From NCBI GenBank assembly GCA_037482015.1, contig JBBFKT010000003.1, positions 116,645 to 180,644 of the forward strand: a stretch of 64,000 nucleotides of DNA, given 5' to 3'. The stretch is from Thermodesulforhabdaceae bacterium (GTDB taxonomy: Bacteria; Desulfobacterota; Syntrophobacteria; Syntrophobacterales; Thermodesulforhabdaceae). Positions 1 to 7,986 of this stretch are shown in pieces (position 1 is the stretch's first letter; every line of letters begins with the position of its first letter). The translations under genes and the position numbers were made by a program. The notes beneath the pieces are model-generated. The model saw only the letters and a list, made by a program, of their open reading frames with translations, was not told the DNA's origin and made no database searches.

Positions 1-1
1 T

Positions 2-577
2 TATTCCGACGATGAAGGTAAGACCTGGGAAAGGAAAGCTTTGGAAGTCACAAGAGGTCTAGATCTTACGGGGATGCAGGCAGTATCTGGTGGTGAGGGA
101 CAGAGTGTTTATCTTGCCATAAGTGGAGTTGATATAAAAGTAGCTGAGAAGGATAAGGATAAAAAAGAGGAGCAGGAAGATGTAAAGAAGAGGAAAGATA
201 CTGTTTACCTTCTCTATTCTCACGATGGCGGAAAAACTTTTTCAAATCTCATTCATCTACGTCATTATCCTTACAGTCACACCAGAGCAAACCTTCCTAA
301 TATAGCAGCTCGAGGAAAAGATTTAGTCGTAGCCTGGACAGATTATAGAAACATAAGATCCAACATTTACATGAATTACTCTAAAGATGGGGGAATTACC
401 TGGCAGAAAGAAGATATTCCCCTGGAAGAACCAGGAAAATTCAATACGGTGCTTCACTGGGATGTTAATAATCTTGTGTCTCTCAAAGACAAATACTACC
501 TGCTATGCCACCGGTTTAAAGACGATAGCATGGATGTGGCTTATCCTGTAATTATCGAATTCAAGATCGATAAGTAA
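2..577 (+). CDS. Asp-box (BNR) repeat protein, 5' end cut by window edge
   Basis: The reading frame is open from base 2, so only the last 191 residues are present and the start lies upstream of the window. Three sialidase-type Asp-box motifs (S-x-D-x-G-x-T-W/F) are visible: YSDDEGKTW at the very start, YSHDGGKTF about residue 75, and YSKDGGITW about residue 125. Asp-boxes cap beta-propeller blades in sialidases and many non-enzymatic exo-glycan or exported proteins, so the fold (beta propeller) is much safer than any enzymatic function. A Lys/Glu-rich insert separates the first two motifs. A lipoprotein gene follows after 16 bases, so the two are probably co-transcribed. Confidence 0.8.
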   Translation, partial: YSDDEGKTWERKALEVTRGLDLTGMQAVSGGEGQSVYLAISGVDIKVAEKDKDKKEEQEDVKKRKDTVYLLYSHDGGKTFSNLIHLRHYPYSHTRANLPNIAARGKDLVVAWTDYRNIRSNIYMNYSKDGGITWQKEDIPLEEPGKFNTVLHWDVNNLVSLKDKYYLLCHRFKDDSMDVAYPVIIEFKIDK

Positions 578-593
578 TCGAGGAGAAAGTATC

Positions 594-1079
594 ATGAAAA
601 ATCTGCTAAAAATTTTAACGATATTTATATTCCTGGCTTTCCTCGCCAGTGGTTGTGCTTCAGTGCCGGGAGCAAAACCAACATCCCTTGTGAATGACTT
701 AGGCTCTCCGAAAAAGTCAAAACTTCTGGAACAAAGAGCATCCCTTTTCTGGACGGCTATGGTTAAAGGTGATCTGAAAGAAGCTTATAAATACTACGAC
801 CCATTCTTGCGGTCTAAAATGAGTGTTGAGGAATTTATTACTAAGCATGGGCTTGTAAAATATCACGAATTCAAAATTACGGGCGTCAAAGTTGAAGGAA
901 ATATCGGGACTATAAAGGTCAAGGTGAAATATTCTGTGCCGAAAACAAAGATAAAGCAGTTAGAAGCTTCCGTTCCCGAAACTACCCAAGAACTAGAAGA
1001 ACGGTGGCTTTTTATATACGACGAATGGTATAAAGAGTACTATCTGAAATTTTTCGAAACGGGCGCTGCTTTTTACTAA
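594..1079 (+). CDS. small lipoprotein of unknown function, possible NTF2-like fold
   Basis: 161 residues with a clear lipoprotein signal: positively charged start, hydrophobic stretch, and lipobox LASGC, giving the lipidated Cys near residue 21. The mature part resembles short NTF2-like or DUF4878-like domains: a helical segment (LFWTAMVKGDLKEAYKYYDP) followed by alternating beta strands. That fold guess is inference from the pattern only. A GAGGAGA ribosome site precedes the ATG. It follows the Asp-box gene closely, suggesting an exported pair. Confidence 0.8.
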   Translation: MKNLLKILTIFIFLAFLASGCASVPGAKPTSLVNDLGSPKKSKLLEQRASLFWTAMVKGDLKEAYKYYDPFLRSKMSVEEFITKHGLVKYHEFKITGVKVEGNIGTIKVKVKYSVPKTKIKQLEASVPETTQELEERWLFIYDEWYKEYYLKFFETGAAFY

Positions 1080-1112
1080 TTCCCAAGAAATGTTTGAAAC
1101 TGTTAAAATGAT

Positions 1113-1147
1113 CCTGAGAGAAAACCTTAAATGGGGTTCCTCTCAGG
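1113..1147 (+). terminator. stem-loop downstream of the lipoprotein gene
   Basis: An 8-bp perfect stem, CCTGAGAG (1113-1120) with CTCTCAGG (1140-1147), continues inward with an imperfect AACC/GGTT extension. No T-run follows, so it is a poor intrinsic terminator. It may be an mRNA 3' end-protecting hairpin or the remnant of a repeat. Confidence 0.35.
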
Positions 1148-1171
1148 GTCTCTAAAAGTGGGTCACAAAAA

Positions 1172-2298
1172 ATGGGATATGATGTTTTGATAGTCCATCC
1201 AACTGTGGGATGGGGAGGAGCAGAAAAAACCACTTTAAACATTGTCGAGGCACTTTCGAAAAACTCTTTTAGAGTAGCTCTTACGACCAATCAAGAGAGA
1301 TTCCAAAATGCTGCAAAGAGCAAAACATCTCTTATGATTGATTCTTTTAGCGGATGGTTTGGCACATGGTCAGACATAGTAAAAGACATTAGAAAACTCG
1401 CCAGAATAATAAAGATCATAAAACCTCAAGTAGTTTTGGCAATGATGCCCTACGGGTGTTTTTTAACATCACTTGTGAGATTTTTTTCCCAGTATAGATA
1501 TACCTACATAGCAAGCCCCAGGGGTTCTGCTGTGAGCTATCTCCGAAACTTTGTGCCTGAACGTTATAAGCGTTTGAAGTATAGAATTTTTTTTTAACCG
1601 CTTTCGCCTTATCAGATTATTTCTTGACCCCATCCTGGGGATCGCTTAAAGACTACTGTTCTCACTTTTTCGTAAATCCTAGAAAAGGTGTTGTTATTCC
1701 TAATGGGGTTCCTTTGCCTCCTATGGATTGGAAAGAAGTCACAAGAACAAGAATTTCAAGCCGGTCTGCTCCAAGGGTAATTTGGGTGGGAAGAATATCT
1801 CTGGAGAAGCGAATTGATTTCATCATGAAAGCCTTTTCTATCTTTTCGAAGGAGAAAAGTAACGCAAGGCTTATTCTTGTGGGTGATGGTCCATACAAAG
1901 ATCATTATTTTCGGTATAGTCAAGACATTGGCATAAGCGATAAGGTTGAATGGACAGGCTATAAAGAAGATGTTTTTACCTATCTCCTGGAAGGTCATGT
2001 TTTTGTTCATGCTTGTATTTCTGAAGAATTTGGCTACACTCTTGTGGAAGCCATGGCAACCGGACTTCCTGTAATAGCTTATGACTGCCCCCACGGTCCT
2101 GGTGAAGTTTTAGATGGGGGAAAATATGGATTACTTGTAAAATCAGAGGAAGAAATGGGTCTTGGTTTGCTGGAAATGTTTGAAGATCTTTCTCTATGGC
2201 GATACTTTTCCGAAAAGTCTATTGAAAGATCAAGATATTACGACATTGAGCTTATTTCGAAGCAATACGCAACATTTTTTGAACGCATACTGAGATGA
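1172..2298 (+). pseudogene. family 4-type glycosyltransferase interrupted by a frameshift in a T9 tract
   Basis: Two reading frames together make one GT-B glycosyltransferase. The N-terminal part (1172-1597, 141 residues) starts MGYDVLIVHPTVGWGGAEKT, the usual donor/acceptor loop. The C-terminal part is open from before 1624 to 2298 and has the GT4 core: VVIPNGV, VWVGRISLEKRID, ILVGDGPY, and EFGYTLVEAMATGLPVIAYD with the catalytic E-x7-E region. The break is at nine consecutive T (1587-1595), where the first frame meets TAA. One extra T, or two fewer, would give a continuous product through FFLTAFALSDYFLTPSWGS. It may be a true lesion, a phase-variable homopolymer, transcriptional slippage or a sequencing error. 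The last codon overlaps the wzt start (ATGA), placing it in the polysaccharide operon. Confidence 0.8.
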
Positions 2299-3464
2299 AA
2301 GAGAAAGCTATTCTTACTCTAATCAATGTTTCCAAAGCTTACAGGCTTTATGCCAAACCATCTGACCGTTTAAAGGAAATCATATTTAGACAGCCCTACC
2401 ATAAGCTTTTCTACGCTCTAAAAAACATTTCCCTTGAACTGAAAAAAGGAGAATCTCTTGGCATTATTGGAGATAACGGAGCCGGAAAGAGCACTCTACT
2501 CCAGATTATCGCAGGAACTCTCAAACCCACCTCTGGAACTGTGGAAGTTAGCGGCAAAGTTCTGGCAATACTGGAGCTCGGTATAGGTTTCCACCCTGAA
2601 CTCACAGGACGAGAAAATGTCATCCAGTATGCTCAGATTCTGGGATACAGTCTTTCCTACATAGAGGAAAAACTTCCCGAGATTATGGAATTTGCAGAGT
2701 TGGGAAGCTTCATTGAACAGCCTGTTAAAACCTATTCTTCCGGTATGGTCATGCGTCTTGCCTTTTCAGTCGTAGCCTGCCTTGATCCGGAAATTATGAT
2801 CATTGATGAAGCCCTGGCAGTGGGAGATGTGTATTTCCAGAAAAAATGTATAGACAAAATTACCGAATACAGGAAGTCAGGAGGCACTCTTCTCTTCTGC
2901 TCTCACGCGTTATACCAGGTAACAAGAGTCAGTGATAGAGTAATCTGGATAAAGGACGGTTCTATATGGATGGACGGCGACCCTGAGGAAGTGGTAGCAG
3001 CCTATGAGTGGGAACTCCTGGAAAGAGAACGAAGAAAGCAGGAGGAGGCGGAAAAGCCCAGAACGTTATCAACCGCTCCGGTTAAAATAATTGATTTCTA
3101 CATTGAAAATCACCAGCCCCTCAGGCGTGGATCTGATATAGTCTTTTACATAAAAACTAAATCGGCTGTAGAAACCGCAAAATATCATGTTTCTGTTTCT
3201 ATAAAATCTCCTACCGGTTGGGGCATTTATGTTGCGGCAACTCATTTTGATGGCATGTCGCCTCTTGCAGGAAGCCAGACTTTAATTTTACGATTCCCCA
3301 AAGCACCCATTATTGGAGGACATTATTACGCTCAGGCACGAATACTGGATAGCGAAGGGCTTATGATATACGACGAAAAAAGAATAGATAATTTCCAGCT
3401 CGAAAAAGTTCATGGAGAAATTGGAAGTTGTTACCTGGAGCACCTATGGGAAATAGCCGGGTAA
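2295..3464 (+). CDS. wzt: Wzt-type polysaccharide/O-antigen ABC exporter ATPase
   Basis: 389 residues. The N-terminal ABC ATPase has Walker A GDNGAGKST, signature YSSGMVMRLAF, Walker B PEIMIIDEAL and the H-loop in FCSHAL. From about residue 250 there is an extra beta-rich Wzt_C-like domain. In O9a-type systems this domain recognises the terminal modification of the finished polysaccharide, so export is tied to chain completion. It would work at the inner face of the cytoplasmic membrane with a Wzm permease, which is not in the window and may lie upstream. The ATG overlaps the stop of the preceding glycosyltransferase, and a radical-SAM gene follows with overlap, so it is in an operon. Confidence 0.92.
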   Translation: MKEKAILTLINVSKAYRLYAKPSDRLKEIIFRQPYHKLFYALKNISLELKKGESLGIIGDNGAGKSTLLQIIAGTLKPTSGTVEVSGKVLAILELGIGFHPELTGRENVIQYAQILGYSLSYIEEKLPEIMEFAELGSFIEQPVKTYSSGMVMRLAFSVVACLDPEIMIIDEALAVGDVYFQKKCIDKITEYRKSGGTLLFCSHALYQVTRVSDRVIWIKDGSIWMDGDPEEVVAAYEWELLERERRKQEEAEKPRTLSTAPVKIIDFYIENHQPLRRGSDIVFYIKTKSAVETAKYHVSVSIKSPTGWGIYVAATHFDGMSPLAGSQTLILRFPKAPIIGGHYYAQARILDSEGLMIYDEKRIDNFQLEKVHGEIGSCYLEHLWEIAG

Positions 3465-4519
3465 GACTTAATATGAAAAGCAAAATATTCAATCAGATAA
3501 AACACTTTCTGGAAAAATGGGCGAAAACTGGAGATGCAGAGAAAGATGTTATATCATCGCCAATACTTACTCCAATGCCTCAGATGGTATATCTTGAACT
3601 TACCAACCACTGCAACCTTCGCTGTATTATGTGCACTTTTCACAGTCCCTTTTCGCCGTGCCTTGTTGATGGCAAACCTCCAAGGAAAAAAGGTTTCATG
3701 AAAAAAGAGCTTGCTTTCAAAATAATAGATGAATTGGGCTTATCCGAACAACCCATTACAGTGGCTCTTCATGGGGCTGGCGAACCACTTCTTTATAAAG
3801 AAGTGCCTGAAGTGGTGGCTAGAGCGAATTGCTATCCCAATTTAAACATCGGATTTCTAACAAATGCCATGTTGCTTACTCCGGAAATATCCAGAAAACT
3901 TATAGAAAGCGGACTCAAATGGGTAAGCTTCAGCATAGATGGCAACAGTCCAGACCTGTTTGAAAGATATCGAAAAGGTGCCGACCTGGAGACAGTTTTG
4001 AAAAATGCAATGAATTTTCTTGAAATAACTAAAGAAATTGGAACTGGCATCGTAACTCATGTAAACATGACGGTCCAGGAAGAAATGTGGCAACAGGTTG
4101 ATGACTTTGTGGATTTCTGGCTTCCTCTGGTAGATCGAGTCTCGATTTCGCCATGCCGACCTATGGGAAGCAGACGTAGTCCTCTGGTTACACCCGAAGC
4201 ACAAAGAATCCCCTGCCCTATGCTTTTTTTCATGATGGTTATTTATTGGGATGGCAAAGTGGGATTGTGTTGTGAAGACTGGTTCAATGAAGGATGCATG
4301 GGAGATGTTGAAAAAGAAGGAGTTGCTGGAGTCTGGAGGGGTAAGCGTTTTCAATGGGCAAGGCAAATGCATAAGAAGAAACTTTATCATAAAGTGCCTT
4401 TATGTGGCGACTGTGATATATGGTTTAATGGAACACCTGAAATAAGCAGAGATGAATTTAGAAAATGTACCGTAACCAAAAACGCCTGGCAATGGGAGTA
4501 CAGGAAAGATGCCTTATAG
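3446..4519 (+). CDS. radical SAM/SPASM-domain protein
   Basis: The radical-SAM cluster motif is CNLRCIMC (C-x3-C-x2-C) within ELTNHCNLRCIMCTF. The Gly-rich SAM site HGAGEP follows, and a C-terminal SPASM-type Cys region (VGLCCEDW, VPLCGDCDIW) would hold auxiliary Fe-S clusters. The substrate cannot be read from sequence. I chose ATG 3446 because GGAG sits five bases upstream; it overlaps the wzt end by 19 bases. ATG 3473 is an alternative. Its place between wzt and a methyltransferase suggests modification of a glycan or lipid intermediate, but that is inference. Confidence 0.85.
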   Translation: MGNSRVRLNMKSKIFNQIKHFLEKWAKTGDAEKDVISSPILTPMPQMVYLELTNHCNLRCIMCTFHSPFSPCLVDGKPPRKKGFMKKELAFKIIDELGLSEQPITVALHGAGEPLLYKEVPEVVARANCYPNLNIGFLTNAMLLTPEISRKLIESGLKWVSFSIDGNSPDLFERYRKGADLETVLKNAMNFLEITKEIGTGIVTHVNMTVQEEMWQQVDDFVDFWLPLVDRVSISPCRPMGSRRSPLVTPEAQRIPCPMLFFMMVIYWDGKVGLCCEDWFNEGCMGDVEKEGVAGVWRGKRFQWARQMHKKKLYHKVPLCGDCDIWFNGTPEISRDEFRKCTVTKNAWQWEYRKDAL

Positions 4520-5066
4520 TAATCTAGAACAGCTTCCAGCTATCATTTATGAAATCAAGAACCAAAAGCCAAGATCAATTATTGATGTGGGATGCGGCAT
4601 TGGAGTTTATGGCTTCATGATTCGAATTTATCTGGAAATGTATGACGACGAAAAAAACTTCCTGAAAAAACTTCTTTCATCCCTCTGGGACATAAGAATA
4701 GATGCCATAGAGGGATTCAGACCATACCTGGATTTCATTCCTCGCTGGGCTTATGACAGAATTATGGTGGGAGATGCACTGGATATACTCCCAAAAATCC
4801 GTGAGAAAAGTTATGACCTGGCTCTAGCTGTGGCTATACTGGAACATCTAGAGAAACAAGATGGAGACTTATTCTTAGAAGAACTCAAAAGGATCTCTCG
4901 TAAGGTGATCGTTAGCGTTCCCCAAATATGGGGTCCTCAGAATGTTCCGGATAATCCACTGGAAAATCACAGATCACACTGGGTCTGGAAAGACTTTGAA
5001 AAACGGGGATTTTCACGATTTGTTCCTCATGAAAGATCTCTTATTGCTGTGTGGGAAGACCAGTAA
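4509..5066 (+). CDS. class I SAM-dependent methyltransferase
   Basis: 185 residues with motif I IDVGCGIGVYG near residue 28, an acidic strand-2 end (IDAIEGF) and a post-core LALAVAILEHLEK region, as in small class I methyltransferases. The start overlaps the end of the radical-SAM gene by 11 bases. With wzt next door, a sugar or lipid carrier methyl transfer is possible, and capping methylation is known to end chains in Wzt_C systems. The substrate is unproven. The 3' end overlaps by 40 bases the convergent gene on the minus strand. Confidence 0.82.
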   Translation: MPYSNLEQLPAIIYEIKNQKPRSIIDVGCGIGVYGFMIRIYLEMYDDEKNFLKKLLSSLWDIRIDAIEGFRPYLDFIPRWAYDRIMVGDALDILPKIREKSYDLALAVAILEHLEKQDGDLFLEELKRISRKVIVSVPQIWGPQNVPDNPLENHRSHWVWKDFEKRGFSRFVPHERSLIAVWEDQ

Positions 5067-5806
5067 AGTAAAACCTTGCGGCATATAAGAAAGCTCAAAG
5101 AGAGCACAACCATATCAGCTGCAAGCAATTGCCAGGCTCCAATGTAAGCCGTCACAGAAAGATTGAAAATAAGCACGGCAATGTAAAGTCCTACAGCCAG
5201 GAAAAGCCCTGAATTACGGGGTGGAAAAGCAAGTCGGGGCTTTCCAAACCACTGAAGAAAACGCATAAGCACAATACCCACAAGAAACCATCCCCCAAAG
5301 TTCGAAAGAGGCACACCGAAATAGATCCCTCCCGAAGGATATTCGTAAATTTTCCCGAGAAACCATTCATCGCCTCTAAGTGCAACAGGATCAATGATTA
5401 TATCCAGAACAATGAGAAGGAATGCTCCCAGAAAAGTAAACCGCCATGATGAAAAACTTTCTATAGGCAACTTATACCGCAAAAACAAAAAGAAAGTTGT
5501 TCCATAGGCGGCATAACTCAGAAAAACGTAAGAAAGAGAATCCATGAAAGGAACACCCCCTACCCACAGTTCCTTATGAATCGTGTCGGGAATGTAACGA
5601 TAGAAGCCGTAGGGAATTCCGTAGTGAGTCGAACACCATTCTGATACCCAGGCAACTGAATATCCCAGAGGTATAAAGGCAAGGGTTCTTTTCACGCCAA
5701 AAAATAGAGAAGCGGAAAGTATGTAAAATCCCAGAAAAATAAAAACATAAGGACGAAATAAAATCGTATTCCAGAGCAGATGAATAAAATCGGTTACGGT
5801 GTTCAT
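5027..5806 (-). CDS. CruF-like (DUF422, carotenoid biosynthesis family) membrane protein
   Basis: 259 residues with about seven hydrophobic segments. It carries the hallmarks of the DUF422 / carotenoid 1,2-hydratase CruF-like family: EWCSTHYGIPYGFYRY, PFMDSLSYVFLSY, LDIIIDPVALR and the YFGVPLSNFGGWFLVG motif. CruF hydrates the psi end group of carotenoids in cyanobacteria and others, and many homologues occur in loci without carotenoid genes. Here it lies 10 bases downstream of hpnH in a hopanoid operon, so action on a polyprenyl or hopanoid substrate is a fair inference. The convergent methyltransferase overlaps its last 40 bases. Confidence 0.85.
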   Translation of the reverse strand: MNTVTDFIHLLWNTILFRPYVFIFLGFYILSASLFFGVKRTLAFIPLGYSVAWVSEWCSTHYGIPYGFYRYIPDTIHKELWVGGVPFMDSLSYVFLSYAAYGTTFFLFLRYKLPIESFSSWRFTFLGAFLLIVLDIIIDPVALRGDEWFLGKIYEYPSGGIYFGVPLSNFGGWFLVGIVLMRFLQWFGKPRLAFPPRNSGLFLAVGLYIAVLIFNLSVTAYIGAWQLLAADMVVLSLSFLICRKVLLYWSSHTAIRDLS

Positions 5807-5816
5807 ACGGCTGGAG

Positions 5817-6821
5817 CTATAAACCGAGGTTCCATTTAATCATGCGAAGTATTCCTTTAAGATTCATGGTTCTTACAACCGTAGGTTCATAGCCGCAATG
5901 AACCATGCATTGCTGACATCGAGGGTCTTTCCCGGAAGCATAATAGTCCCAGTCAGTCTTTTCCATAAATTCCTGATAAGTATTGTAATGTCGATCCGTA
6001 ATGAGATAGCAGGGCGATTTCCAGCCCAGTGGGTTCCTGGTGGGATTTCCCCAGGGGGTGCATTTAAGAGAAAGCTCGCCGGCACAGAAGTCCATATAAA
6101 GAGGATTGCTCATGATGGGAAAACGCTTCTGCCACGTCTTGATGATTTTGAAACGTGAAGTGATTTCCTGACGATCCAAGAAATGATCTTCACCGGATTT
6201 TTTAACCTCTACGTAGCTGAATCCTGGAGCAACAAGAATACCGTTTACGTCTTCGGCGGTGAGAATTTCAAAGAGCTTTTCCAGGTCTTTTATGTCGGTT
6301 TCTTTGTAAACCGTGGTGTTTGTCGTCACCTGAAAACCTTTCTGTTTTGCTAAGCGTAGAGCTCGCAATGCCTTATCAAAGCCACCCTTTCTGCCTATAA
6401 TTTCATCATGCACTGAAGCTGTGCCGTCAAAATGAATATTCCAGTAAAAGTGAGGATGAGGCTTAAAGCGAGGAAGAGCTTCCTCAAGAAGCAAGCCATT
6501 TGTGCAAAAAAATATAAAGCGTCCTCGCTTAAGAACTGCCTCTACAAGTTCTAAAACCCGACTGTAAAGTAGCGGCTCTCCACCTGTTATGGTAACAACG
6601 GGGGTTACGGTTACGTCGACTGCTTCGAGACACTCCTCCAGGGTCATTTCTCTATCAAGGGTATCTTTGTATTCTCGAATTCGGCCACAGCCAGCGCATT
6701 GCAGATTGCACCTATGGGTCGGTTCAAGCATAAGAACAAGCGGATAACGTTCGACTCTGTTAAGCCGCTGCTTTATAAGATAAGAAGTCATAGCGAGTGC
6801 AAGATCGAGAGGAAACTTCAT
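5817..6821 (-). CDS. hpnH: HpnH, adenosylhopene synthase (radical SAM)
   Basis: 334 residues. The radical-SAM motif is C-x3-C-x2-C in HRCNLQCAGC, SAM site TGGEPLL, followed by CTNGLL and the typical HpnH tail CSPC-like KSPCYL, CQQCMVHCGYEP. HpnH couples diploptene with a 5'-deoxyadenosyl group to give adenosylhopane, the first step to extended C35 hopanoids. ATG 6821 is chosen because GGGAG lies nine bases upstream and the ATG overlaps the hpnA stop (ATGA). A longer start at 6851 would run into hpnA. Hopanoid synthesis without oxygen is known in several Desulfobacterota. The squalene-hopene cyclase is not in this window. Confidence 0.93.
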   Translation of the reverse strand: MKFPLDLALAMTSYLIKQRLNRVERYPLVLMLEPTHRCNLQCAGCGRIREYKDTLDREMTLEECLEAVDVTVTPVVTITGGEPLLYSRVLELVEAVLKRGRFIFFCTNGLLLEEALPRFKPHPHFYWNIHFDGTASVHDEIIGRKGGFDKALRALRLAKQKGFQVTTNTTVYKETDIKDLEKLFEILTAEDVNGILVAPGFSYVEVKKSGEDHFLDRQEITSRFKIIKTWQKRFPIMSNPLYMDFCAGELSLKCTPWGNPTRNPLGWKSPCYLITDRHYNTYQEFMEKTDWDYYASGKDPRCQQCMVHCGYEPTVVRTMNLKGILRMIKWNLGL

Positions 6822-7834
6822 AGAATTTTTCTCCCTATCGGTTTTTTGCAATATCCGTTTTCAATATACCATGCTACTGCGTCACGAACTGCCTTTTCTA
6901 GAGGCTGTTGAGGCAACCCTAATTCCCTTACTGCTTTATCAGCCGAAAAATACATAAAATGACGGCTCATTTTTACTCCTTCAAGAGGAATGGCGGGAGG
7001 GGAACCGGTAAGGCGAGAAAGACCTTCTGAAAGTGTAGCAAGGAGAATAATCGGAGTCAGGGGGAATTTAATTTTGGGAGCGGGTATGCCCGTAATTTGA
7101 GAAAGCAGGTTAAAAAAATCTCGTAAAGTCACATTGTGAGCCCCAAGAATGTATTTTTCTCCAATTCTACCGCGATGATAAGCCAGAAGATGCCCCAGGG
7201 CCACATCGGATACATGAATAAAATTAAGTCCAGTATCGACATAGGCGGGCATGCGACCGTTGAGAAAATCTACAATGATTTTTCCTGTTGGAGTAGGTTT
7301 ATGATCACGAGGACCAACAGGCGTAGAAGGATTAACAATTACAGCGGGAAGCCCTTTAGCAATAAAGTCTTCCACCACGCGTTCTGCCAGATATTTGGAT
7401 CTTTTATAATGTCCAACCATATCTTTGATGGTTACAGGGGTCGTTTCATCCGCGGGAGTGCCGTCTTTTTTTAATCCCAGAGCTCCAACACTGCTTGTAT
7501 AAACTACTTTTGGAACTCCAACATCCAGCGCCGTTTTCATTACATTCCTTGTCCCATCAATGTTTGAGCGATAGATCTCCTCGGGGTTTCGGCTCCAGAG
7601 TCGGTAATCTGCGGCAACATGAAATACTGCATCACAACCATCCATGAAACGATAAAGACAGGAAATATCCTGCAAATCTCCCTGAACCCACCTGACACCA
7701 TCAAAGTGCAGGAAGCCTGGGAGACAGTTACAGCGACTTAGCGCTGTCACCTGCCAGCCATTTTTCAAAAGAACTTCTACCACATGACTGCCGATAAAAC
7801 CCGTTGCTCCAGTTACAAAGGCTCTTAGGCTCAT
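6818..7834 (-). CDS. hpnA: HpnA, hopanoid-associated NAD-dependent sugar epimerase/reductase
   Basis: 338 residues of the extended short-chain dehydrogenase family. The N-terminal Rossmann motif is VTGATGFIGSHV; the catalytic region has YTSSVGALG, then Y-x3-K as HYKRSKYLAE; a downstream VNPSTPVGPRD is typical of HpnA. Its biochemical role is not settled; it tracks with hopanoid gene clusters. ATG 7834 is preferred over an upstream TTG at 7861 because CCGGAG sits six bases before it. First gene of the hpnA-hpnH-CruF-like operon. Confidence 0.9.
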   Translation of the reverse strand: MSLRAFVTGATGFIGSHVVEVLLKNGWQVTALSRCNCLPGFLHFDGVRWVQGDLQDISCLYRFMDGCDAVFHVAADYRLWSRNPEEIYRSNIDGTRNVMKTALDVGVPKVVYTSSVGALGLKKDGTPADETTPVTIKDMVGHYKRSKYLAERVVEDFIAKGLPAVIVNPSTPVGPRDHKPTPTGKIIVDFLNGRMPAYVDTGLNFIHVSDVALGHLLAYHRGRIGEKYILGAHNVTLRDFFNLLSQITGIPAPKIKFPLTPIILLATLSEGLSRLTGSPPAIPLEGVKMSRHFMYFSADKAVRELGLPQQPLEKAVRDAVAWYIENGYCKKPIGRKIL

Positions 7835-7903
7835 TTTATGCTCCGGATCTTTCCCTACCAAATGCTGCTCTTAACTGTAAGGCTGTTCAAAACAAAAGAT
7901 TGC

Positions 7904-7923
7904 GATAAAAACCCTGATGGGTT
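7904..7923 (-). terminator. weak intrinsic terminator after the coiled-coil gene
   Basis: On the minus strand a 5-bp stem AACCC/GGGTT with an ATCA loop is followed directly by a short T-run. It lies 64 bases after the stop of the coiled-coil nuclease-like gene and before hpnA. The stem is short, so confidence is low. Confidence 0.35.
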
Positions 7924-7986
7924 ACCACATGTATAGTCACTTTGCAACGTGTCCACACTTAAATAAGCGAGAATTTTCGAGCATCT

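Noticed and set aside
1142-1170. Sequence resembling a MITE end (GGGTCTCTAAAAGTGGG) near the glycosyltransferase start
   Set aside because: Similarity to the 41.7-kb element end is partial and no partner end was found nearby.
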